Below the pieces are notes generated by a model. That model was not told where the DNA came from and ran no database searches. It worked only from the letters and a program-made list of their open reading frames with translations. The translations under genes were made by a program, and so were the position numbers. From UBA10649 sp965278945 (GTDB taxonomy: Bacteria > Actinomycetota > Actinomycetes > S36-B12): DNA of 64,000 nt. Each line of letters opens with the position of its first letter. Position 1 is the first letter of the stretch. Shown here piece after piece: positions 57,015 to 64,000 of the stretch. The stretch spans positions 3,483,622 through 3,547,621 of the forward strand of contig OZ257128.1 in the NCBI GenBank assembly GCA_965278945.1. Reading direction: 5' to 3'.

Positions 57015-59065
57015 CCACCACCACGCCCGAGGCAGTGCCGCAAGCGCGGGTCGGATCTGGCCTGTTCCAGCCGCGCTCCTTGCTGGTCTCGCTTCCCGAG
57101 GCCTTGCGCAAGCTCGATCCCAGGCTGATGTGGCGCCAGCCGGTGATGTTCGTCGTCCTGATCGGTGCGCTCCTCACCACTCTCGCGGCGATCGTCGAAC
57201 CGAGCGTGTTCGCCTGGTCGATCACTGTATGGCTGTGGCTGACAGTGGTGTTCGCCAACCTCGCGGAAGCCGTCGCCGAGGGTCGGGGCCGTGCCCAGGC
57301 CGCCACGCTGCGGGCGACGCGCCGGGACTCGATGGCTCGACTCCTGGCCGAAGACGGCAGTGAGTCCCTCGTGTCCGCCACGACGCTCAAGCTCGGCGAC
57401 CTCGTGGTCTGCGAGGCCGGCGACGTGATCCCCGGCGATGGCGACGTCATAGACGGGGTCGCCAGCGTTGATGAGTCAGCGATCACCGGCGAGTCCGCTC
57501 CCGTCATTCGTGAAAGCGGTGGCGATCGGAGCGCGGTCACGGGCGGGACGAAGGTGCTGTCCGACCGCATCGTCATCACGATCACGGCAGCGCCCGGGCA
57601 CACGTTCATCGACCGGATGATCGCGCTCGTCGAGGGCGCGAGTCGGCAGAAGACCCCCAACGAGGTCGCGCTCAACATCCTGTTGTCGTCGCTGACGATC
57701 GTCTTCCTGCTCGTCGTGATGACGTTGCAGCCGCTTGCCGACTACTCGGGCGCCTCGCAGAGCGTCATCATTCTGGTCGCGCTCCTCGTCTGCCTGATCC
57801 CGACCACGATCGGTGCCCTGCTGTCCGCCATCGGGATCGCGGGCATGGATCGACTGGTGCAGAAGAACGTACTGGCGATGTCCGGCCGTGCGGTCGAGGC
57901 AGCGGGAGACGTCTCCACGCTCCTGCTGGACAAGACCGGAACCATTACGCTCGGAAACCGGCAGGCCGTCGAACTCATGCCAGCACCTGGCGTGACCATC
58001 GAGCAGTTGGCCGACGCCGCTCAGCTGAGCAGCCTGGCCGACGAGACGCCCGAGGGACGCTCGATCGTCGTGCTGTGCAAGGAGCGATACGGCATGCGGG
58101 CTCGCGAGGAGGGCACCCTCCTCCACGCGACGTGGGTGCCGTTCACCGCGCAGACCCGCATGAGCGGAGTCGACGTCGACGGTCGCAGCGTCCGCAAGGG
58201 TGCCGCAGGCTCGGTTCTCGCCTACGTCTCATCGATCGGCGGGCGCACGCCAAGCGACGTGACCACCATGGTCGACGCGATCTCATCCGCGGGCGGAACT
58301 CCGCTCGTCGTGGCGGAAGGCGATGAGGTGCTCGGAGTCGTGCACCTGAAGGATGTCGTGAAGGCAGGAATCCGGGAGCGGTTCGACGAACTGCGGCGGA
58401 TGGGAATCCGCACGGTGATGATCACCGGCGACAACCCGATGACGGCCCGCGCGATCGCGGAGGAGGCGGGGGTCGACGACTACCTGGCCGAGGCGACGCC
58501 CGAGGACAAGATGGCGTTGATCAAGCGGGAGCAGGAGGGCGGCCGGCTCGTCGCGATGACTGGCGACGGCACGAACGATGCGCCAGCGCTCGCGCAGGCC
58601 GATGTCGGAGTGGCGATGAACACCGGCACGTCGGCGGCGAAGGAAGCCGGCAACATGGTGGATCTCGACTCCAATCCGACGAAGCTCATCGATATCGTCG
58701 AGATCGGCAAGCAGTTGCTCATCACGCGCGGCGCGCTCACCACGTTCTCGGTCGCCAATGACATCGCGAAGTACTTTGCGATCATCCCGGCGATGTTCAT
58801 CGTGGCGTTCCCGCAGTTGGATGCGCTGAACGTCATGCGACTGTCGAGCCCGCAGTCGGCGATCCTCGCAGCGGTGATCTTCAACGCGCTAGTCATCGTC
58901 GCCTTGATTCCACTCGCGCTGAGGGGCGTGCGGTACAAGCCCGCCAGTGCATCAAAGCTGCTCAGTCGCAATCTGTGGATCTACGGACTGGGAGGCATCA
59001 TCGTGCCGTTCATCGGCATCAAGCTCATTGACCTGCTCATCTCCCCAATCCCAGGAATCGGGTAA
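57011..59065 (+). CDS. kdpB: Potassium-transporting ATPase P-type subunit KdpB
   Basis: KdpB hydrolyses ATP to drive K+ uptake. The 684-residue P-type ATPase has the TGES dephosphorylation loop (ESAITGESAPVI), the phosphorylated Asp in LLLDKTGTITLGNRQ, MITGDNPMTARAIAEEAGV and GDGTNDAPALAQADVGVAMN. Start ATG overlaps kdpA by 4 nt; kdpC follows 5 bp later. It is of usual length. Confidence 0.97.
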   Translation: MTTTTPEAVPQARVGSGLFQPRSLLVSLPEALRKLDPRLMWRQPVMFVVLIGALLTTLAAIVEPSVFAWSITVWLWLTVVFANLAEAVAEGRGRAQAATLRATRRDSMARLLAEDGSESLVSATTLKLGDLVVCEAGDVIPGDGDVIDGVASVDESAITGESAPVIRESGGDRSAVTGGTKVLSDRIVITITAAPGHTFIDRMIALVEGASRQKTPNEVALNILLSSLTIVFLLVVMTLQPLADYSGASQSVIILVALLVCLIPTTIGALLSAIGIAGMDRLVQKNVLAMSGRAVEAAGDVSTLLLDKTGTITLGNRQAVELMPAPGVTIEQLADAAQLSSLADETPEGRSIVVLCKERYGMRAREEGTLLHATWVPFTAQTRMSGVDVDGRSVRKGAAGSVLAYVSSIGGRTPSDVTTMVDAISSAGGTPLVVAEGDEVLGVVHLKDVVKAGIRERFDELRRMGIRTVMITGDNPMTARAIAEEAGVDDYLAEATPEDKMALIKREQEGGRLVAMTGDGTNDAPALAQADVGVAMNTGTSAAKEAGNMVDLDSNPTKLIDIVEIGKQLLITRGALTTFSVANDIAKYFAIIPAMFIVAFPQLDALNVMRLSSPQSAILAAVIFNALVIVALIPLALRGVRYKPASASKLLSRNLWIYGLGGIIVPFIGIKLIDLLISPIPGIG

Positions 59066-59070
59066 TCGCC

Positions 59071-59649
59071 ATGAACCTCACCATGCGCCAGGCGTGGATC
59101 AGCATCCGCCTGCTCATCGTCATGACCGTCGTCCTCGGGGTGGTCTATCCACTGGCCGTCTTCGCAGTGGGACGAATCGTTCCGTCCATCAGCAACGGGT
59201 CGTACGTCACGGGTGCCAGCGGCACCGTCGTTGGCTCGTCCTTGATCGGCCAGACCTTCGACGGCGAGCAGTGGTTCCAGCCGCGGCCCTCGGCAGCCGG
59301 CGAAGGCTACGACGCTCTCAGCAGCAGCGGCTCGAACCTCGGACCGAACAATCCCGACCTTGTAGAGGCAGTCGCCGAGCGTCAGACGGCTGCCGGACTT
59401 GCGGACGGTGTCGCTCCCGAGTCCGTTCCCGCGGACGCCGTGACCGCGAGCGGAAGCGGACTTGATCCCGACATCAGCCCGGAGTACGCGCAGCAGCAGG
59501 TTGCGCGCGTCGCCGCCGCTCGCGGACTCGACGCTGCTGTCGTCGCGACTCTGGTCGACGACGCAACGCAGGGCCGGTTCCTCGGGTTCATCGGCGAGCC
59601 GCGCGTCAACGTCCTCGAGCTCAACCTCGCGCTGGAGAATCTGGGGTGA
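59071..59649 (+). CDS. kdpC: Potassium-transporting ATPase subunit KdpC
   Basis: KdpC is the single-span accessory subunit that stabilises the complex. The 192-residue protein has one N-terminal helix (residues 12-34) and the periplasmic motifs GSSLIGQTFDGEQWFQPRPSA, SGSGLDPDISPEYA and VARVAAARGLD, ending in FLGFIGEPRVNVLELNLAL. It overlaps the sensor kinase gene by 4 nt. Confidence 0.95.
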   Translation: MNLTMRQAWISIRLLIVMTVVLGVVYPLAVFAVGRIVPSISNGSYVTGASGTVVGSSLIGQTFDGEQWFQPRPSAAGEGYDALSSSGSNLGPNNPDLVEAVAERQTAAGLADGVAPESVPADAVTASGSGLDPDISPEYAQQQVARVAAARGLDAAVVATLVDDATQGRFLGFIGEPRVNVLELNLALENLG

Positions 59650-62180
59650 GGACGCCGGCGGGGTCCGCGGACCACAATGGTGCTGTGACCCGTGGCCGGC
59701 TGCGCATCTACCTCGGTGCTGCTCCGGGCGTCGGCAAGACGTACGCCATGCTCGGCGAGGCGCACCGTCGTCTCGAGCGCGGAGCGGATGTCGTTGTTGG
59801 CGTCGTCGAGACGCACGGCCGCAAGCACACCGCGATGATGCTCGCTGGCCTAGATGTCGTACCCCGGTCGACCATCGAGTACCGGGGCGCGCAGTTCGAG
59901 GAGATGGATATCGATGCGCTGATCGACCGGCATCCGCAGATCGTCCTCGTCGACGAGCTCGCCCATACGAACGTTCCGGGCTCGCGCAACGAGAAGCGCT
60001 GGCAGGACATCGACGAGCTCCTCGACGCGGGCATCGACGTCATATCAACCGTCAACATCCAGCACCTGGAATCACTCAACGACGTCGTCGAGGCGATCAC
60101 TGGCGTGAAACAGCGCGAGACCGTTCCAGACGCGATCGTGCGTGCGGCCGACCAGATCGAACTGGTCGACATGAGCCCGGAGTCCCTGCGCCGACGGCTT
60201 GCTCACGGGAACGTATATGCGCCGGAGAAGGTCGACGCGGCCCTCGGCAACTACTTCCGAGTCGGCAATCTCACGGCCCTCCGCGAGCTCGCTTTGCTGT
60301 GGGTCGCAGATCGCGTCGACGAGGGACTCGAGCGCTATCGCGCCGAGCACGGCATCCAGGACACCTGGGCAGCTCGTACTCGAATCGTCGTCGCCTTGAC
60401 CGGTGGTCCAGAAGGCGAGACCTTGCTGCGCCGCGGGTCCCTCATCTCTGGCAGGAGCGCGGGGCGCGCGCTCGTCGGCGTCCATGTCGTCCGCGGCGAT
60501 GGGAGCGTAGGGGCACGACCCGACGATGTGGCGCGCCTTCGCCAACTGACCGAAGATCTAGGTGGTTCCTTCCACACCGTCGTCGGTGAGGATGTCGCGA
60601 CGGCCGTGCTGGAGTTCGCTCGCTCGGTGAACGGCACGCAGGTCGTCGTCGGCGCCTCGCGGCGGGGGCGTCTTAGCACCGCGTTGAGGCCGAGTACCGC
60701 CGACCTGATCGTTCGCGATTCGGGGGAGATCGATGTCCACGTCGTGACACACGAGGTCGCCGGGCGCCGGAGACCAAGCGTGCGTGCTCGACGAGCGGTC
60801 GGGGGTCGGCGCATATGGGCGTGGACCTTGACTCCCGTCATTCCGATCCTGCTCACACTCGTACTGGTGCCGTTCCGGGACTCGCTGAGCTTGTCCACGG
60901 TTCTGCTCACCTATCTCCTCGGTGTCATTGCGGTCTCACTCATCGGCGGCCTGATGCCCGCCGTCGTGACCGCGGTCGTCGCGGGACTCTTCGCGAACTA
61001 CTTCTTCGTCTCCCCGATCGGCACGCTGACCATCTCCGAGCCAGAGAACGTCTTCGCGATCGTGACTTTCGTCCTCGTCGGATCCGTTGTCGCGACGATC
61101 GTCGATCGAAGCGCGGCTCGCGCGCAGGAGGCCGCGCGCCGGCGTGCGGAATCGAATGTGCTGGCCGCGCTCTCCGTTGGCGTGCTCGGACGCGGGAACG
61201 GAGTCCGCGCCCTACTTGAGCAGGCCTGCGAGACGTTCGGTATGCGCAGCGCAGCGCTGTTCGAGGCGACCGCCGACGGTCGAGAGTTCCATGTGGTGGA
61301 GGTGTGCGGTGAGGTGCCGCCGTCGACCGTGGAGGCGGCTGATGTCGCAGTAGATGCTGGACCTGGACTTGTCATGGCGCTGTCCGGCGCGCCGTTGCCG
61401 GCATCCGATCGGCGAATGCTCGACGCGTTCGCCGCGCAGGCCGCTGCCGTTCTCGAGCGAAACCGTCTCACGGCACGGGCTGCCGACGCGACCCGGCTAC
61501 GCGAGTCCGATGCGATCCGCACGGCCTTGCTCGCGGCCGTCTCGCATGACCTGCGAACTCCGCTCGCCGGGATCAAGGCGTCGATCTCGACGCTGCAGGA
61601 CGACACCATCCACCTTGGGGAGTCGGACAGGGCGGCGCTGTTGGAAAGCGCCGCCGAGTCAGCAGATCGCCTCGACTCACTGCTGTCGAACCTTCTCGAC
61701 CTCAGCCGGATCCAGACGGGTGCCGTGCGACCGATACTCGAGCCGGTGTCTGTCGACGAGGTGATCCAGCAGGCGCTGCGCGGTGTTCCCGAGTCAACGG
61801 TGCAGGATGAGACCGATGACGATCTGCCCTTGGTGCTGACTGATGCCGGGCTGCTTGAGCGTGCCGTGGCGAACCTCGTTGAGAACGCGGTTCGGTACTC
61901 GCCCGGGGACCGGCCGGTCCGAATATCTGCCGCTGTCGTTCCCGGGGACACGCTGCAGATCCGGATCGTCGATCGTGGACCGGGAGTTGACGCCGCGGAC
62001 CGCGAGACAATGTTCAAGCCCTTCCAGCGACTCGGCGACGTGCCGGCCGGGTCGGGGGTGGGCCTCGGGCTGGCCGTGGCTCGTGGACTCGCCGAGGCGG
62101 TCGGCGCGAACCTCGACGCCGAGGACACTCCCGGCGGTGGCCTGACGATGGTCGTATCCGTTCCCCTGGCACCGGCATGA
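59646..62180 (+). CDS. kdpD: Osmosensitive K+ channel histidine kinase KdpD
   Basis: KdpD senses low K+ or turgor and phosphorylates KdpE. The 844-residue protein has the N-terminal KdpD domain with Walker A GAAPGVGKTYAMLGEAHRRL (near residue 28), a universal stress-like domain, four transmembrane segments (DUF4118, about 390-480), a GAF-like region, HisKA with His634 in SHDLRTPLAGIKASIS, and HATPase_c (ENAVRYSPGD, GSGVGLGLAVARGL). It starts at GTG 59646 in the kdpC stop; GTG 59685 is an alternative. All expected domains are present. Confidence 0.94.
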   Translation: MRTPAGSADHNGAVTRGRLRIYLGAAPGVGKTYAMLGEAHRRLERGADVVVGVVETHGRKHTAMMLAGLDVVPRSTIEYRGAQFEEMDIDALIDRHPQIVLVDELAHTNVPGSRNEKRWQDIDELLDAGIDVISTVNIQHLESLNDVVEAITGVKQRETVPDAIVRAADQIELVDMSPESLRRRLAHGNVYAPEKVDAALGNYFRVGNLTALRELALLWVADRVDEGLERYRAEHGIQDTWAARTRIVVALTGGPEGETLLRRGSLISGRSAGRALVGVHVVRGDGSVGARPDDVARLRQLTEDLGGSFHTVVGEDVATAVLEFARSVNGTQVVVGASRRGRLSTALRPSTADLIVRDSGEIDVHVVTHEVAGRRRPSVRARRAVGGRRIWAWTLTPVIPILLTLVLVPFRDSLSLSTVLLTYLLGVIAVSLIGGLMPAVVTAVVAGLFANYFFVSPIGTLTISEPENVFAIVTFVLVGSVVATIVDRSAARAQEAARRRAESNVLAALSVGVLGRGNGVRALLEQACETFGMRSAALFEATADGREFHVVEVCGEVPPSTVEAADVAVDAGPGLVMALSGAPLPASDRRMLDAFAAQAAAVLERNRLTARAADATRLRESDAIRTALLAAVSHDLRTPLAGIKASISTLQDDTIHLGESDRAALLESAAESADRLDSLLSNLLDLSRIQTGAVRPILEPVSVDEVIQQALRGVPESTVQDETDDDLPLVLTDAGLLERAVANLVENAVRYSPGDRPVRISAAVVPGDTLQIRIVDRGPGVDAADRETMFKPFQRLGDVPAGSGVGLGLAVARGLAEAVGANLDAEDTPGGGLTMVVSVPLAPA

Positions 62181-62860
62181 CGCGCGTCCTGCTCGTCGAC
62201 GACGATCCTGCGCTCGGCCGCGCACTCGCCATCAACATGCGAGCCCGCGGATTCGAGGTACATCTCGCGACGACCGGCCAGGACGCGCTCGATCAGGTGG
62301 CGCGCTTCCATCCAGACGTGGTGATTCTCGACCTCGGGCTCCCCGATCTCGACGGTATTGAGGTGCTGCACGGCATCCGCGGCTGGAACCGGGTACCGGT
62401 TGTCGTGCTGTCCGCGCGAGCAACGAGCGACGAGAAGGTCGAGGCGCTCGACGCGGGCGCCGACGACTACATCACCAAGCCGTTCGAGATGAACGAGTTG
62501 CTCGCTCGTGTTCGAGCTGCCTTGCGCCGTGGCCAGTTCGTCGGAGATGACGCGGCGCCACACGTGGTCGTCACGTCGACGTTCGAGATTGACCTCGCAT
62601 CCGCGGTCGTGGCGCGCGACGGTGCGCAGGTACGCCTGACCCCGACGGAGTACCACCTGCTCGAGGTGCTCGCGCGATCACCTGGGCGTCTGGTTCCGCA
62701 GCAGCGCCTGCTGCTGGAGGTCTGGGGACCGGGCTACGAGAAGGAGAGCCACTACCTGCGCGTGTACATGGCCCAGCTGCGCCGCAAGCTCGAGCCTGAC
62801 CCCGCGTCCCCGATCCACCTGATCACCGAGCCGGGGATGGGCTATCGCCTCGATCCGTAG
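62177..62860 (+). CDS. kdpE: Two-component response regulator KdpE
   Basis: KdpE activates kdp transcription when phosphorylated by KdpD. The 227-residue OmpR-type regulator has a receiver (LLVDDDPALGRAL, phospho-Asp in VVILDLGLPDLDG, Lys in DDYITKPF) and a winged-helix domain (LTPTEYHLLEVLARSPGRLV, VYMAQLRRKLEPDP). It overlaps kdpD by 4 nt and ends the operon. Confidence 0.95.
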   Translation: MTRVLLVDDDPALGRALAINMRARGFEVHLATTGQDALDQVARFHPDVVILDLGLPDLDGIEVLHGIRGWNRVPVVVLSARATSDEKVEALDAGADDYITKPFEMNELLARVRAALRRGQFVGDDAAPHVVVTSTFEIDLASAVVARDGAQVRLTPTEYHLLEVLARSPGRLVPQQRLLLEVWGPGYEKESHYLRVYMAQLRRKLEPDPASPIHLITEPGMGYRLDP

Positions 62861-62871
62861 TAGTGGTTGGC

Positions 62872-64000
62872 CTACAGCCAGCCGTTGTGCCGGAACAGAC
62901 GATGCAGGCCGATGCAAGCGCCTGCGATTATGCCGATGACGATGAAGTAGCCGTACTCCCAGCTGAGCTCTGGCATGTTCTCGAAGTTCATGCCGTAGAT
63001 GCCGGCTATCGCGGTGGGCACGAGTGCGATCGCTGCCCATGCCGAGATCTTCCGCAGGTCCTCGTTCTGCCGAACGGCGATTTCGGTCTGCCGCATCGCG
63101 ATCTTGCTGTGGCGCGCAGCGGCTCGTGACAGATCGGCCTGCAGGACGTCGGACAGGAGTCGGTCGTGCCCGTCGATCGCGTCAGATGAACGGCGCACGT
63201 GGTCGAGGACATCGCGAAAGTACGGAGCAGTAGCCGGGTCGATGTACGGCACCTGCGTGCTGGCAAGCCTCTCCAGCGGCTCAACCAAGGGGTTCACCGC
63301 CCGCCTGAACTCGGCGATCTCACGCTTGAGCTTGTAGATGCGCTCCGAATGATCATCGTCATCAGCGCTGAAGACCTGTGTCTCGATCTCGTCGACATCG
63401 TCGTTGATGTGAGCGATCGCGAGCTCGTAGTTGTCGACCACAAGGTCAGCAGTGCGATACAGGACACCCGAGGTGCCGTACGAGGCGCCGTCGGAAGACG
63501 CGGCATCGAATTCCGATCGGACCTGTCGAAGGACGTCAGTTTGGCCATGGCGAACCGTGACCACGAAGTTTGGCCCGAGGAAGAACGCGATTTCCGACAC
63601 GTCCACGACCTCCTCGTGGTTGACGTAGTGGACCGGCTTGAGAACGACAAAGACGATGTCGCCGTAGGTCTCCAGCTTTGGGCGTTGATGCGCCGTGATC
63701 GCGTCCTCGACTGCGAGCGGCGGCAGGTGGAACGCCTCCGCCACGACGGCGAACTCCTCTGCCGTGGGCTGCTGGAGCCCGATCCACACGAAGCCGTCTG
63801 TCGTGAGCGACACATCGCGCGCGTCGTCGAGAGACAGGCGGCCAGGACGCCTCCTCCCGCCTTCGTAGACACCACAGTCGCCGATGACGTCATCGATGTG
63901 GCGCGGTGAGCGAGGGACATCGATGCTCGGCCCCTCGCCCGGCTCGACCTCGAGATCGCGTGGGGATCGTCGGGGCAGGAGGCCCCGGACCAGCTCTGCC
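62872..64000 (-). CDS. corA: CorA-family Mg2+/Co2+ channel, start beyond the window
   Basis: CorA proteins form pentameric divalent-cation channels. The visible 376 codons end with the two membrane helices and the signature YGMNF near the C-terminus, after a long helical region (LEPLERLASTQVPY, SDAIDGHDRLL). The frame stays open to the right edge and the N-terminal part, VIGDCGVYEGGRRRPGRLSL and DGFVWIGLQQPTAEEFAVVA, reads as CorA. There is no start codon in frame between the edge and GTG 63813, so the gene starts outside. It converges on kdpE with 11 bp between stops. Confidence 0.9.
   Translation of the reverse strand, partial: AELVRGLLPRRSPRDLEVEPGEGPSIDVPRSPRHIDDVIGDCGVYEGGRRRPGRLSLDDARDVSLTTDGFVWIGLQQPTAEEFAVVAEAFHLPPLAVEDAITAHQRPKLETYGDIVFVVLKPVHYVNHEEVVDVSEIAFFLGPNFVVTVRHGQTDVLRQVRSEFDAASSDGASYGTSGVLYRTADLVVDNYELAIAHINDDVDEIETQVFSADDDDHSERIYKLKREIAEFRRAVNPLVEPLERLASTQVPYIDPATAPYFRDVLDHVRRSSDAIDGHDRLLSDVLQADLSRAAARHSKIAMRQTEIAVRQNEDLRKISAWAAIALVPTAIAGIYGMNFENMPELSWEYGYFIVIGIIAGACIGLHRLFRHNGWL

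Noticed and set aside
60998..62656. 552-codon minus-strand frame opposite kdpD and kdpE
   Set aside because: Ser/Arg/Ala-rich shadow; it crosses two known genes of the kdp operon.
63813..63813. GTG at 63813 as the CorA start
   Set aside because: Sequence upstream in the same frame up to the right edge continues the CorA N-terminal domain without a stop.
1..64000. CRISPR array, tRNA, rRNA, prophage or insertion sequence
   Set aside because: No repeated spacers, cloverleaf-like stretch, integrase or transposase was recognised on either strand.

Overview
This is a 64 kb, high-GC, gene-dense window from the chromosome of an actinomycete (Actinomycetota). The evidence is the GC-biased third codon positions, frequent GTG and TTG starts, many 4-nt ATGA/GTGA gene overlaps, DtxR/IdeR-like iron boxes, a SigB/SigF-type sigma factor, Ku, OtsAB, an ANTAR domain, and a sulfur-type leader peptide typical of actinobacteria. 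I cannot place it to genus. I see no tRNA, rRNA, CRISPR array, prophage or insertion sequence; the region looks like ordinary chromosome with two or three accessory islands.

Layout. 1-4.7 kb: partial winged-helix protein, NIPSNAP protein, ArsB/NhaD-type permease, two membrane proteins and a methyltransferase. 4.8-8.9 kb: an iron operon, efeU-efeO-efeB followed in tight overlap by bacterioferritin-associated ferredoxin and a bacterioferritin, behind an iron box. 8.9-14.3 kb: a PQ-loop (SWEET-like) transporter divergent from a LacI regulator with two operator-like palindromes between them, trehalose genes otsA-otsB, and a flavin disulfide reductase. 14.4-18.7 kb: a membrane hybrid histidine kinase ending in REC and ANTAR domains, a small acidic protein, Ku and a SigB/F sigma factor. 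18.9-22.4 kb: small membrane and zinc-ribbon proteins, two hemerythrin-like proteins, a PBP4-type carboxypeptidase and a RibD-like reductase. 22.4-26.5 kb: a leftward acyl-CoA degradation operon (FabG-like, MaoC-like, two acyl-CoA dehydrogenases) followed by a MarR regulator.

26.6-37.5 kb holds the most unusual unit. An S-adenosylmethionine decarboxylase-like (SpeD fold) protein with altered self-processing residues overlaps a LuxI/FeeM-like N-acyltransferase, and the pair converges on a membrane GGDEF-EAL protein. Next come a sarcosine/dimethylglycine dehydrogenase-like flavoprotein, a membrane alpha/beta hydrolase, an adenosine/aminodeoxyfutalosine deaminase and a PAS-GGDEF protein. 37.5-44.4 kb: a cluster of nested hairpins and an iron box in front of heme oxygenase, a molybdopterin oxidoreductase, and a glycine-betaine/choline-type ABC importer whose ATPase gene is divergent from its permeases.

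44.4-54.8 kb is one leftward tetrapyrrole and sulfur operon: leader peptide, sulfite reductase, cysH, cysG, sirohydrochlorin chelatase, hemA, hemC, hemD, hemB, hemL and a NaChBac-like channel. Nearly every gene is coupled to the next by a 1-4 nt overlap, so siroheme enzymes, their siroheme-using client and early heme enzymes are made together. 54.9-62.9 kb is a rightward kdp operon (extra micro-protein, kdpF, A, B, C, D, E) behind a structured leader RNA with competing hairpins. A CorA gene runs off the right edge.

Iron is the recurring theme: uptake (Efe), storage and release (Bfr/Bfd), recovery from heme (heme oxygenase) and consumption (siroheme, heme, Fe-S enzymes). Two of these loci carry matching iron boxes.
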